Source: Burkholderiaceae bacterium
Lineage (GTDB): Bacteria; Pseudomonadota; Gammaproteobacteria; Burkholderiales; Burkholderiaceae_E
Assembly: GCA_023954015.1 (NCBI GenBank)
Contig: JAMLIS010000021.1
Coordinates: 1-51,207 of the forward strand
Direction of reading: 5' to 3'
Length of the DNA: 51,207 nucleotides
The notes beneath the pieces are model-generated. The model worked only from the letters and a program-made list of their open reading frames with translations, had not been told where the DNA came from and made no database searches. Position 1 is the stretch's first letter. The number at the start of each line of letters is the position of its first letter. The position numbers were made by a program, and so were the translations under genes. Shown piece after piece: positions 17,045-25,645 of this stretch.

Positions 17045-18705
17045 CGTCGCTCGACCGGCCGCGCGGTGAGCACGGCATCGACGTACGCCGCCGGCTGGTG
17101 AAGCGCCTGCGCCGTCTTCGCGGCGTAGCGCATCACCGGCTCGGCACGGATGGTCAGCAGCGCGCACAGGACGAGCAAGGTCGCGATCGGCACGGTCTCG
17201 ATCAGGCGCAGGCGCGGCGCCGCGCGCTCCTGCGGCGCCCAGAAGTAGCGGATGCCTGCCCGCGACAGCCCGACGAGCGACAGGAAGCCCGAGCCGATCA
17301 GCACGACGACCATCGCCAGCGCCGCGATGCCGGGCGCCGACAACGGGTCGGACGCCAGCTCGGGCTCCGGAGCGAGCGCCGACGACAGCATCGCGACCTT
17401 GCCCAGGAAGCCCGACAGCGGTGGCAGCCCGCCGATCATCAGCGCGCACGCGACGAACGCCAGGCCCAGGAAGGCGAGCGCACCGGGGATGATGCGGCCG
17501 ATCAGCACCGACTCGTCCTCGTCGAGGTTCGAGTCGGGCCGTTCGATGTACTCGACCGAGAACGGCATCGGGTCGACGTCGTCGACAGGCACCTTCGGCT
17601 CGACCTCGCGTGCGCGGTCGATCAATTCGACGAGCAGGAACAGCGCGGCCAGCGCGAAGGTCGATCCGACCAGGTAGAAGAGCGCGCCCGCGGTGAGCAA
17701 CGGTCGCGCGAAGCCGATCGCGGTGACGAGCGTCGCCGACGAGATCACGACGCCCCATGCCGCGAGACGCCCCGGATGATGCGAGGCGAGCATGCCGATC
17801 GACGCCACCGCCAGGCTTGCCATGCCGATCCAGGTGAGCGCAGCACCGCCGAAATGCGCCGACTCCCCGGCGTCGATGCCGAAGAACAGCGTCCAGACGC
17901 GCAGGATCGCGTAGACGCCGACCTTGGTCAGGATGGCGAACAGCGCGGCCACCGGAGCGCCGGCGGCCGAATAGGCCGGGACGAGCCAGAAGTTCAGCGG
18001 CCACATCGCCGCCTTCGCCAGGAACGCGACGGCGAGGATCGCCGCGCCGGCATGCAGCAGCGGGCGATCGGCCGCCGCGACCTGCGGGATGCGCGCGGCG
18101 AAGTCCGCCAGGTTCAGCGTTCCGGCGGCACCGTAGAGCACTGCCACGCCGACCAGGAACAGCGACGACGCGAACAGGTTCACCGCGATGTAGTGCAGCC
18201 CCGCTCGCACGCGTGCCGCGCCCGAGCCGTGCAGCAGCAGCCCGTACGAGGCGGCGAGCAGGACCTCGAAGAAGACGAACAGGTTGAAGAGGTCGACGGT
18301 GAGGAACGCACCGTTCACCCCCATCAGCTGCAACTGGAACAGCGGATGGAAATGCACCCCGGCACGGTCCCAGCGCGCCACCGAGTAGATCACCGCCGCG
18401 ACGGCGATGACGCCGGTGACGACGAGCATCATTGCCGAGAGCCGGTCCAGCGCGAGCACGATCCCGAAAGGCGCGGGCCAGTTCGCCGGCAGGTAGACGC
18501 CGACTGCGGCCGCGCCCCGCTCGTCGACGACCAGCAGCAGCGCGATCGCGACGGCCAGCGCGGCGACGCACGAGCACACGTTCAACGCCGCGCGCAGGCG
18601 GCGTCGCCGCTCGGCGACGAACAGCATCAGCGCGGCGGTGGCCAGCGGCAGCACGATCGGCACGACGATCAGGTGCGGCATCGCCGCCTTCGCCCAGCCG
18701 ATCAC
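17041..18705 (-). CDS. mrpD: Mrp/Pha cation:proton antiporter subunit D (NuoN-like)
   Basis: This is a 554-residue polytopic membrane protein of the complex I antiporter-like family (NuoL/M/N fold). Conserved parts include QLMGVNGAFLTVDLFNLFVF, FFEVLLAASYGLLLHG, the Lys helix AFLAKAAMWPLNFWLVPAYS, and GGLPPLSGFLGKVAM. A charged insertion of about 45 residues (EPKVPVDDVDPMPFS to LDEDESVLIG) sits between helices. The start is GTG 18705, overlapping the mrpC stop (GTGA) with an AGGAGGA ribosome-binding site just upstream. An ATG further in, at MPHLIV, would remove eight residues. It carries conserved proton-channel residues together with subunit A. Confidence 0.93.
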   Translation of the reverse strand: MIGWAKAAMPHLIVVPIVLPLATAALMLFVAERRRRLRAALNVCSCVAALAVAIALLLVVDERGAAAVGVYLPANWPAPFGIVLALDRLSAMMLVVTGVIAVAAVIYSVARWDRAGVHFHPLFQLQLMGVNGAFLTVDLFNLFVFFEVLLAASYGLLLHGSGAARVRAGLHYIAVNLFASSLFLVGVAVLYGAAGTLNLADFAARIPQVAAADRPLLHAGAAILAVAFLAKAAMWPLNFWLVPAYSAAGAPVAALFAILTKVGVYAILRVWTLFFGIDAGESAHFGGAALTWIGMASLAVASIGMLASHHPGRLAAWGVVISSATLVTAIGFARPLLTAGALFYLVGSTFALAALFLLVELIDRAREVEPKVPVDDVDPMPFSVEYIERPDSNLDEDESVLIGRIIPGALAFLGLAFVACALMIGGLPPLSGFLGKVAMLSSALAPEPELASDPLSAPGIAALAMVVVLIGSGFLSLVGLSRAGIRYFWAPQERAAPRLRLIETVPIATLLVLCALLTIRAEPVMRYAAKTAQALHQPAAYVDAVLTARPVERR

Positions 18706-19043
18706 GTCTCCTCCTGTCCGTCGACGTGGTCGGTGCCGGACAGTCCGCGCAGCGCCAGCAGCACCACGAGGAACAGCGCCGTCATCGCGAAGTTGATGAC
18801 GATCGCGGTGAGCACCAGCGCCTGCGGCAGCGGATCGGTGTAGTGCTGCAGGTCGGGGGGCACGCCCGGGACGACGATCGGCGGCTGGTCGATCGACAGG
18901 CTGCCCATGCTGAAGATGAACAGGTTCACCGCGTACGACAGCAGCGACAGTCCCATCAGCACCTGGAAGGTGCGCGGTCGCAGCAGCAGCCACACACCGC
19001 AGGCGGCGAGCACGCCGATCGCCGTGGCGAGCACGATTTCCAT
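18702..19043 (-). CDS. mrpC: Mrp/Pha cation:proton antiporter subunit C (NuoK-like)
   Basis: This is a 113-residue protein with three transmembrane helices, homologous to NuoK. Typical sequence includes LLLRPRTFQVLMGLSLLSYA, NLFIFSMGSL, and DPLPQALVLTAIVINFAMTA. It starts at ATG 19043, sharing its first base with the last base of the mrpAB stop (TGATG). It is an inner-membrane component of the antiporter. Confidence 0.95.
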   Translation of the reverse strand: MEIVLATAIGVLAACGVWLLLRPRTFQVLMGLSLLSYAVNLFIFSMGSLSIDQPPIVVPGVPPDLQHYTDPLPQALVLTAIVINFAMTALFLVVLLALRGLSGTDHVDGQEET

Positions 19044-21919
19044 CAGCCGGTCCTGCGGTGCGCGCGCAGCGACTGGTGCGCCAGCGCGATGAGCATCAGC
19101 AGCGTCGCGCCGACGACGACGGCGAAAACGCCGGCGTCGAACAGCAGCGCGCTCGGCCAGTGCGCCTCGCCGCCCCACGGCATCGGCACGTGCGCCGTGT
19201 GCGTGGTGAGGAACGGATGGCCGAAGACGATCGCACCCGCGCCGGTGGCGACGACCAGCAGCAGGCCGGTGGCGATCCACCAGGGCGTGCGCAGGTGCAC
19301 GCGCGACTCGACCCAGGCGGTGCCCAGCACCAGGTACTGGGTGAGGAAAGCGATCGCGACGACGAGTCCCGCGACGAAGCCGCCGCCGGGCGCGTCGTGC
19401 CCGCGCAGGAACAGGTGCAGCGCGACGACGAAGGCGACCGGCAGCAGCAGCCGCACGAGCACCGCCGGCACCGTCCGATAGCCGATCGCCGGATCGCCGC
19501 CCGGTTCGGGCGCCAGCACGTCGTCGAGCGGGTCGGCGTCGATGCCGAGCATCTGCTGGTCGGGAACGATGCTTTCGCGCGGCGGCCGGAACCGGCGCAA
19601 CAGCGCGTAGACGACGAGTGCCACGATGCCGAGCACGGCGATCTCGCCCATCGTGTCGAAGCTGCGGAAGTCGACCAGCGTGACATTGACGACGTTGCGC
19701 CCACCCCCGTCGGGCAGTGCGCGCGCGAGCAGGAAAGGCGAGATGCTCTGCGGCGCCTCCCGGGTGAGCATTGCGTACGAAAGGGCCGCCGTCGCGGCGC
19801 CGACGACGACGGCCAGCACGAGATCGCGCACGCGGCGGGTGCGTGCGCGCAGCGCGACGCGACGGTTTTCCTCCACGATCCGCTTCGGCAGCCAGCGCAG
19901 TCCGAGCAGGAACAGCACCGTCGTGACGACCTCGACCGCCAGTTGCGTGAGCGCGAGATCGGGCGCCGAGAACCACAGGAAGGTGATGCAGGTGACGACG
20001 CCCGCCACGGCGAGCATCGCCACCGCCGCGAAGCGATGGAACTTGGCCTGCGCGGCGGCGGCGAGCGCAGCCACGATTCCCACCGCCCACAGGCCGACGA
20101 AAACCGGCGACGGCGCGACGCGCGCGCGCTCGCCCCAGCTCAGCCCGTCGAAGCCGAGCGCCGCCCCCGCGGCGAGCACCGTGGCCACGACCATCGAGAG
20201 CAGTTGCGCCTGCAGGCGTCGCGAGCCGAGCGCGCGCATCAGGCGCCGGGCGCCGACGCTCGCGACGATCGTCGCTCGCTCGAACGCCCGCCTGCCGTCG
20301 AAGGACTCGACCAGCGGGGTGCCGTGCAGCCCGGCGGCGCGCGCGCGACGAAGCCACCGGTAGCCGAGTACGCCACCGATCATCGCGACGACGCTCATCG
20401 CCAGCGGCGCGGTGAAGCCGTGCCAGACCGCCAGGCTGTACGGCGGCAGCGTGCCGCCGACCACCGGGCGGGCCGCTGCGGCCAGCGCGGGACCCACCGA
20501 CCATCCCGGCGCGATGCCGACGACCAGGCAAGCGAGCACGAGCAGGTCGACCGGAACGCGCATCCAGCGAGGCGGCTCGTGCGGCGTGCGCGGAAGATCG
20601 TCCGGCAACGGTCCGAAGGAGATGCCCCAGCCGAAGCGCAGCGAGTAGACCACGGCGAACACGCCGGCCAGCGTGGCCACTGCCGGCAGCACGATCTCCA
20701 CCCACGGTGCCGACTGCACGAACACCGTCTCCGCGAAGAACATTTCCTTCGACAGGAAGCCGTTGAGCAGTGGCACGCCGGCCATCGCCGCGCTTGCCAC
20801 GAGGGCGAGCGTGGCGGTGATCGGCATCGCGTGCACGAGCCCGCGCAGCCGGCGCAGGTCGCGCGTGCCGGTCTCGTGATCGGCGATGCCGGCGGCCATG
20901 AACAGCGACGCCTTGAAGGTCGCGTGATTCAGCATGTGGAAGACCGCCGCAACCGCCGCCGTCGCGCTGTTCAGCCCGAGCAGCAGCGTGATCAGCCCGA
21001 GGTGGCTCACCGTCGAATACGCGAGCAGCCCTTTCAGGTCGTCCTGGAACATCGCGACGTACGCGCCGAGCACCAGCGTGGCGAGCCCCGCGCCGCCGAC
21101 GATCCAGAACCATGGATCGGTGTCGGCCAGGACCGGCCACAGCCGCGCGAGCAGGAAGACGCCCGCCTTGACCATCGTCGCCGAGTGCAGGTAGGCCGAC
21201 ACCGGCGTGGGCGCCGCCATCGCGTGCGGCAGCCAGAACTGGAACGGGAACTGCGCGCTCTTCGTCAATGCGCCCAGCAGCACCAGCACGAGCATCGGCG
21301 CGTACAGCGGATGCGCGACGATCGCCGCGCGCGCGGCGAGCACCGCGTCGAGATCGAAGGAACCGACGATGCGCCCGAGCAGCAGCACGCCGGCGAGCAG
21401 CGACAACCCGCCGCCGCCGGTGACCACGAGCGCCATGCGCGCGCCGCGGCGCGCGTCGCGCCGGTGGTGCCAGTAGCCGATCAGCAGGAACGAGAACAGG
21501 CTGGTCAGCTCCCAGAAGAAGACCAGCTGGATCAGGTTGCCCGACGTGACGACGCCGAGCATCGCGCCCATGAACGCGAGCAGGAACGAGAAGAAGCGCG
21601 GCACGGGGTCCGACGGCGACATGTAGTAGCGCGCGTACAGCACGACCAGCGCGCCGATGCCGGTGATCATCATCGCGAACATCCAGGCGAAGCCGTCGAT
21701 GCGCACGACGAGGTCGAGCCCGAACGACGGCAGCCAGGAGATCTGCTCGCGCACGACGCCGCCGTCGCGCACCTGCGGAAAAAGCGATGCCGTCCAGACG
21801 GCAGCGGCAACCGACAGCGATCCGGCGAGCGTGGACTCCGCGTTGCGGGCGTTCGACGGCATCAGCGCCGCGACGACGCTGCCGAGGAACGGAAGGGCGA
21901 TCAGGAAGGCGAGCGACAT
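19043..21919 (-). CDS. mrpA: Mrp/Pha cation:proton antiporter subunits A and B fused
   Basis: This is a 958-residue multi-spanning membrane protein. Residues about 1-500 form the NuoL-like proton-translocating region (ARYYMSPSDPVPRFFSFLL, the FWELTSLFSFLLIGYWHHR segment, LLGALTKSAQFPFQFWLPHA, PTPVSAYLHSATMVKAG). A MnhA C-terminal region follows, then an MnhB domain at about 790-958 (GIDADPLDDVLAPEPG, HDAPGGGFVAGLVVAIA). A and B are separate in Bacillus-type operons; fused AB is the PhaAB arrangement of proteobacteria, giving a six-gene operon AB-C-D-E-F-G. The complex exports Na+ or K+ in exchange for protons. The ATG at 21919 is the first gene start of the operon; about 102 bases separate it from the AraC-type gene. 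Confidence 0.95.
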   Translation of the reverse strand: MSLAFLIALPFLGSVVAALMPSNARNAESTLAGSLSVAAAVWTASLFPQVRDGGVVREQISWLPSFGLDLVVRIDGFAWMFAMMITGIGALVVLYARYYMSPSDPVPRFFSFLLAFMGAMLGVVTSGNLIQLVFFWELTSLFSFLLIGYWHHRRDARRGARMALVVTGGGGLSLLAGVLLLGRIVGSFDLDAVLAARAAIVAHPLYAPMLVLVLLGALTKSAQFPFQFWLPHAMAAPTPVSAYLHSATMVKAGVFLLARLWPVLADTDPWFWIVGGAGLATLVLGAYVAMFQDDLKGLLAYSTVSHLGLITLLLGLNSATAAVAAVFHMLNHATFKASLFMAAGIADHETGTRDLRRLRGLVHAMPITATLALVASAAMAGVPLLNGFLSKEMFFAETVFVQSAPWVEIVLPAVATLAGVFAVVYSLRFGWGISFGPLPDDLPRTPHEPPRWMRVPVDLLVLACLVVGIAPGWSVGPALAAAARPVVGGTLPPYSLAVWHGFTAPLAMSVVAMIGGVLGYRWLRRARAAGLHGTPLVESFDGRRAFERATIVASVGARRLMRALGSRRLQAQLLSMVVATVLAAGAALGFDGLSWGERARVAPSPVFVGLWAVGIVAALAAAAQAKFHRFAAVAMLAVAGVVTCITFLWFSAPDLALTQLAVEVVTTVLFLLGLRWLPKRIVEENRRVALRARTRRVRDLVLAVVVGAATAALSYAMLTREAPQSISPFLLARALPDGGGRNVVNVTLVDFRSFDTMGEIAVLGIVALVVYALLRRFRPPRESIVPDQQMLGIDADPLDDVLAPEPGGDPAIGYRTVPAVLVRLLLPVAFVVALHLFLRGHDAPGGGFVAGLVVAIAFLTQYLVLGTAWVESRVHLRTPWWIATGLLLVVATGAGAIVFGHPFLTTHTAHVPMPWGGEAHWPSALLFDAGVFAVVVGATLLMLIALAHQSLRAHRRTG

Positions 21920-21991
21920 CCGCGGCGGGCCCGTTGGCGCCCGAGCGTATCAGATCGCCACGCGGCAACTGCGCCTGTACCAGACGACGCG

Positions 21992-22014
21992 GCCGCCCGC
22001 CGCAGCGGGGCGGC
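21992..22014 (-). terminator. GC-rich hairpin downstream of the AraC-family gene
   Basis: GCCGCCC (21992-21998) and GGGCGGC (22008-22014) can pair around a 9-base loop, just after the stop of the AraC-type regulator on the minus strand and before the Mrp operon. No T-run follows, so it is only a possible transcription barrier. The rest of the 102-base gap should hold the Mrp promoter; a GATACGCT sequence on the minus strand is a weak -10 candidate. Confidence 0.25.
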
Positions 22015-22021
22015 TTCGGCC

Positions 22022-23011
22022 TCAGGCCGCGCGATGCAGGGTTTCCGAAGGAAGCTCGCCGAACATCCGCCGGTAGTCGCAGGCGAAGTGGCTGAGGTGC
22101 CAGAAGCCCCAGCGGGCGGCGACGTCCTGCACGGTCGTGCCCGCCACCGGCGCGCGCAGGGCGCGCCGGGCGCCGTTGAGCCGCAGCGCGCGCAGGTAGG
22201 CCACCGGGTTCAGGCGCAGCACCTCTCGAAAGCCGTATTGCAGCGTGCGCCGGCTCACCCGCAGCTCGCGGCACAGGTCTTCGACGCTCAGCGGCTCGTC
22301 GACGTGCTCGCGCATGTATTCCTGCGCACGGCTCACCAGCGCGTGGCTGCGCGTCGGTCCCGGCGCAGCCACGCTTTCGTCGGCGGTGACGGCGAAGGTG
22401 TCGACGACGCTGCGGTAGACGGCCTGCTCGAGCGCGCGGCGCGTGACCGGATGCTGCAGCTTCTGCGGATGCCCGCAGATCGACTCGAGCGCGAGCAGCA
22501 GGAACGCGCGAAGCCGCCGCACCCGCTCGGGCGCCGGCGAGGCGACCGACACCCCGCGCAGGTCGTCGTCGACGTCACGCTGGTCGATCTCGAGCGCGTA
22601 GTTGCGCAGCGCCTCGATCGGCATCGACAGCCCGACGAGATCCAGCGGCGCCGGCGCCCGGAAGTCGAGATGGCGCCGGTCGCGCAGCACGATGATCGAA
22701 TCCAGGCCGATCGGCCGGCCGTCGAAGTAGCCCTCGCCCTGCAGGGCGACGGGCACGCCGAACATGTATGCGCCGGGACGTCCCGAGCCCAGCTCGTGCA
22801 CCGACTGGTTCGTCGTCTCGCGAAACAGCTGGATTCCCGCGAACAGCGCCTCGCACAGGAAGCCGTCGAAGTGCCCCGGGGTGAGCTGCTCGTAGGTCTG
22901 GTCCCAGCCGCTCAGCAGCGCGGCGTGCTCGTCCGCGTCGCGCGAGCGCATCCGCGCGAACGACCAGTCGTCGCGCCGGGACTGCGTCGGGGGCCGCTCG
23001 CCGATGCACAT
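22022..23011 (-). CDS. AraC-family transcriptional regulator
   Basis: This is a 329-residue regulator. The N-terminal about 210 residues form a cupin-like sensing region (HLDFRAPAPLDLVGLSMPIE), and the C-terminal about 110 residues form a double helix-turn-helix AraC domain (EPLSVEDLCRELRVSRRTLQ, then NPVAYLRALRLNGARRAL and WGFWHLSHFACDYRRMFGE). The ATG at 23011 is preferred; the frame stays open up to an ATG at 23161, but that extension is Arg-rich and not family-like. It is divergent from the aromatic amine dehydrogenase operon with 281 bases between starts, so it is the obvious candidate regulator of that operon, perhaps sensing the amine. The effector is unknown. Confidence 0.9.
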   Translation of the reverse strand: MCIGERPPTQSRRDDWSFARMRSRDADEHAALLSGWDQTYEQLTPGHFDGFLCEALFAGIQLFRETTNQSVHELGSGRPGAYMFGVPVALQGEGYFDGRPIGLDSIIVLRDRRHLDFRAPAPLDLVGLSMPIEALRNYALEIDQRDVDDDLRGVSVASPAPERVRRLRAFLLLALESICGHPQKLQHPVTRRALEQAVYRSVVDTFAVTADESVAAPGPTRSHALVSRAQEYMREHVDEPLSVEDLCRELRVSRRTLQYGFREVLRLNPVAYLRALRLNGARRALRAPVAGTTVQDVAARWGFWHLSHFACDYRRMFGELPSETLHRAA

Positions 23012-23239
23012 CGTGGTCGCTCTCCGCGATCGTGGCCGCTCGTCGAACAGCGAGCGCCCACGCCTGCCGGGACCGGGTCGCGAAACGACCGCGGGGAAGA
23101 GATTGAATCTCACCTCGCCGCGCTTGGCAAGCGCCGATCGACCAAGTCGTTTCATCTGCAACCGATTTCCGTCGATGCGGAAAAGGTCCGCGCCGCGCCC
23201 CGGGATTGCCGATTTCGGCTAACGCCCCGGGGGGAGCCG

Positions 23240-23292
23240 CTCCTAGAATCGCCCCGAGTCGACGAAGAATCGACAAAACGAGGAGTCCTCAC
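23240..23292 (+). promoter_or_regulatory. Candidate promoter and leader of the amine dehydrogenase operon
   Basis: A -10-like TAGAAT lies at 23244-23249, 44 bases before the GTG start, without a convincing -35, as expected if an AraC-type activator is needed. GTCGA (23258-23262) and TCGAC (23270-23274) form an inverted repeat just downstream. A GAGGAG ribosome-binding site at 23280-23285 is spaced 7 bases from GTG 23293 and decides that start. The rest of the 281-base divergent spacer shows no other clear signal. Confidence 0.35.
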
Positions 23293-24462
23293 GTGATCGA
23301 CCGATTCGCCGGACGCGCGCTCGCGGCGTCGCTGCTTGCCCTCGCGCTTCCCGGCGCGTTCGCGCAATCGTTGCCGGAGAAACAAACGGTGGTGACGCCG
23401 CCGCCGGCCGGCCCCACGCGTGCGTACGTGTCCGACATCGCGTTCCAGCACATGGTCGACGGGCGCCTGCACGTCGTCGACGTCGACGCCGCACGCTACG
23501 TCGGGCAGATCCCCACCGGCTTCGCGGGCCAGTCGGTGCTCTCCGCCGACCGCAAGAAGATCTACGTCTCCACCACGTACTATCCGCGGCTGTCGCGCGG
23601 CACGCGCGCCGACGTGGTCGACATCTGGGACGCGCAGACGCTCGACCACGTCGCCGAGATCCCGGTGCCCGAGCGACGCGCGCAGTCGCTGAACTACCGC
23701 GGCCTGCTCACCGTATCGTCCGACGGGCGATGGCTGTTCGTGCAGAACGCCACGCCGGCCAGTTCGGTGAGCATCGTCGATCTGCGCGAACGCCGCCTGG
23801 CGAGCGAGGTCGACACCCCCGGGTGCTGGCTCGCGCTACCCGTGCCGAGCCGCCCCGATCGCTTCGCCACGCTGTGCGGCGACGGCACCGTCGAGACGAT
23901 CACCCTCGATGCGCGCGGGGCGCCGAAGTCGCGGGCGCGCAGCGCGGAGGTGCGCGGACAGCGCTTCTTCGATCCCGACGCCGATCCGCTGTTCGTGCAC
24001 GCCGAAGCGATCGGCGACCGTTTCTTCTTCGTCTCGTTCCTCGGCGAGGTCCACGAAATCGATCTCGGCGCCGACACGCCGCGCCCCCTGGGGCACTGGT
24101 CGCTGGTCGACGCCGCCGACGCGAAACAGCGCTGGCGCCCCGGCGGCTACCAGCTGTTCGCGGTGCACGCCGCGAGCCGGCGCCTGTACGTGCAGATGCA
24201 TCCGGACGGGGAGGAAGGCTCGCACAAGACCCCGGCAGCCGAAATCTGGGGCTTCGACCTCGCATCGCACAAACGCGTGATGCGCATGCCCGGGCAGAAC
24301 TCGATCTCGCTCACCGCCGTGCAGGGCGGCGCCCCACGCCTGGTTGCGCTCGACGGCGCGACGATGGGCCTCGTGCTGATCGACGCAGGAAACAAGCCGC
24401 GAGTCGTGCGCCGCATGGACGGCGTGGCCGAGACCGCCACTCTCGTGGAGATGCACCGGTGA
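23293..24462 (+). CDS. aauB: Aromatic amine (aralkylamine) dehydrogenase heavy chain
   Basis: This is a 389-residue periplasmic beta-propeller subunit of a tryptophan tryptophylquinone (TTQ) amine dehydrogenase, which oxidises primary amines to aldehydes plus ammonia and passes electrons to a cupredoxin or cytochrome. A signal peptide (ALAASLLALALPGAFAQS) is followed by seven-bladed propeller sequence. Patches such as QSLNYRGLLTVSSDG, LFVQNATPASSVSIVD, MHPDGEEGSHKTPAAEIW and PGCWLALPVPSRP resemble, from memory, the Alcaligenes faecalis aromatic amine dehydrogenase more than methylamine dehydrogenase. GTG 23293 is the start, with a good ribosome-binding site. The stop overlaps the next gene (GTGA). 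The order heavy chain, MauE, MauD, light chain matches aau and mau operons. Confidence 0.92.
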   Translation: MIDRFAGRALAASLLALALPGAFAQSLPEKQTVVTPPPAGPTRAYVSDIAFQHMVDGRLHVVDVDAARYVGQIPTGFAGQSVLSADRKKIYVSTTYYPRLSRGTRADVVDIWDAQTLDHVAEIPVPERRAQSLNYRGLLTVSSDGRWLFVQNATPASSVSIVDLRERRLASEVDTPGCWLALPVPSRPDRFATLCGDGTVETITLDARGAPKSRARSAEVRGQRFFDPDADPLFVHAEAIGDRFFFVSFLGEVHEIDLGADTPRPLGHWSLVDAADAKQRWRPGGYQLFAVHAASRRLYVQMHPDGEEGSHKTPAAEIWGFDLASHKRVMRMPGQNSISLTAVQGGAPRLVALDGATMGLVLIDAGNKPRVVRRMDGVAETATLVEMHR

Positions 24463-25025
24463 CCGCGTTCGCGCTCGACCCGGTGCTCGGCCACGCGCTC
24501 GCCGGCGCACTGGCGCTCGTGCTCGCCATCGGCGCCTGGTCGAAGCTCGCCGACCTCGACGCCTTCGCCGCCGCCCTCGAGCGCTACCGCCTGCTGCCGC
24601 TGGCGCTCGCGCGCGTCGTCGCTTTCGCGCTGCCCTTCGTCGAGGCGCTCGCCGCGGCGCTGCTCGTCGTCCCGTCGATGCGCAACCCGGGAGCTGCGCT
24701 GGCCGGCGCGCTCCTGACGCTCGTCACCAGCGCGGTCGCGATCAACCTGCTGCGCGGGCGCGTCGACATCGACTGCGGCTGCGGCGGCCCCGGCCAGCGC
24801 CTGTCGTGGCGGCTGGTCGCGCGCAACGCTGTGCTGCTCGGCGCCTGCGCGCTGGCTGCCGCACCGGTCTCGGTCCGACTCGTCGTCTGGCTCGATGCCT
24901 TCACCGCCACCTTCGCAGCAGCCGCCCTGTGGCTCGTCTACGCGGCAGTCGACCAGCTGCTGTCCGGCGTGGGTCGCCCGCCCGCCGGCGCGAATCGCCT
25001 GCCCTCCGCCGGAACCCGCCGATGA
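24459..25025 (+). CDS. mauE: MauE-family membrane protein for TTQ-enzyme maturation
   Basis: This is a 188-residue inner-membrane protein with four to five predicted helices and a DoxX-like core. The VDIDCGCGG motif (Cys106, Cys108) is a MauE signature. In methylotrophs MauE and MauD are needed for light-subunit stability and disulfide formation; MauE may pass reducing or oxidising equivalents across the membrane to MauD. GTG 24459 overlaps the heavy-chain stop and the stop overlaps the mauD ATG (ATGA). A substitute start is not apparent. Confidence 0.9.
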   Translation: MTAFALDPVLGHALAGALALVLAIGAWSKLADLDAFAAALERYRLLPLALARVVAFALPFVEALAAALLVVPSMRNPGAALAGALLTLVTSAVAINLLRGRVDIDCGCGGPGQRLSWRLVARNAVLLGACALAAAPVSVRLVVWLDAFTATFAAAALWLVYAAVDQLLSGVGRPPAGANRLPSAGTRR

Positions 25026-25645
25026 CCGAAGCGCTGATCGTCTCGAACCTCGTCCTCTGGGTCGCGGTGCTCGCGCTGCTGGCCACCGTGTTCGCGCTGG
25101 CACGCCAGATCGGCGTGCTATACGAGCGCATCGCCCCGATGGGCGCGCTGATGATCGATGCCGGCCCGAAGGTCGGCGAAGTGGCGCCGTCGCTTGCGTT
25201 GCGCACGATCGACGGACGCGACTTCGCCTCGGGCGGGGCGCGAAGCCGCAGCCTGCTGCTGTTCTTCCTGTCGCCTACCTGCCCGGTCTGCAAGAAGCTG
25301 CTGCCGATCCTGCAGCGGATCGCCGACGACGAGGGCCAGTGGCTCGAGCTGGCCTTCGCCAGCGACGGCGAAGTCGACGAACACGAGAGATTCCGCCGCC
25401 GCGCCGGACTCCTCGCTTTCCCGTACGTGTTGTCGACCGAACTCGGCATGGCCTGGCGAATCGGAAAGCTGCCGTACGCCGTGCTGATCGACGAAAGCGG
25501 ACACGTGCGCGCCAAGGGCCTGGTGAACTCGCGCGAGCAGCTCGAGAGCCTGTTCACCGCGCGCGACCTGGGCGTGGCCTCGGTCCAGGAGTACCTGGGC
25601 GAGCGCGACGAGGCGATGCAGACGATGGAGGCACGCAGGACATGA
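25022..25645 (+). CDS. mauD: MauD-family thiol-disulfide oxidoreductase
   Basis: This is a 207-residue thioredoxin-fold protein anchored by an N-terminal helix (residues about 6-28). The redox-active motif CPVC lies at 87-90 within FFLSPTCPVCKKLLP, with the cis-Pro region at GKLPYAVLIDESG. MauD assists formation of the many disulfides of the TTQ light chain in the periplasm. It is translationally coupled on both sides: the ATG overlaps the mauE stop, and its stop overlaps the light-chain ATG. Confidence 0.93.
   Translation: MTEALIVSNLVLWVAVLALLATVFALARQIGVLYERIAPMGALMIDAGPKVGEVAPSLALRTIDGRDFASGGARSRSLLLFFLSPTCPVCKKLLPILQRIADDEGQWLELAFASDGEVDEHERFRRRAGLLAFPYVLSTELGMAWRIGKLPYAVLIDESGHVRAKGLVNSREQLESLFTARDLGVASVQEYLGERDEAMQTMEARRT

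Noticed and set aside
19058..23296. A 1412-codon open frame on the plus strand
   Set aside because: It is antisense to the Mrp AB gene and the AraC regulator, has low-complexity His/Arg/Glu/Gln composition, and shows no family motif.
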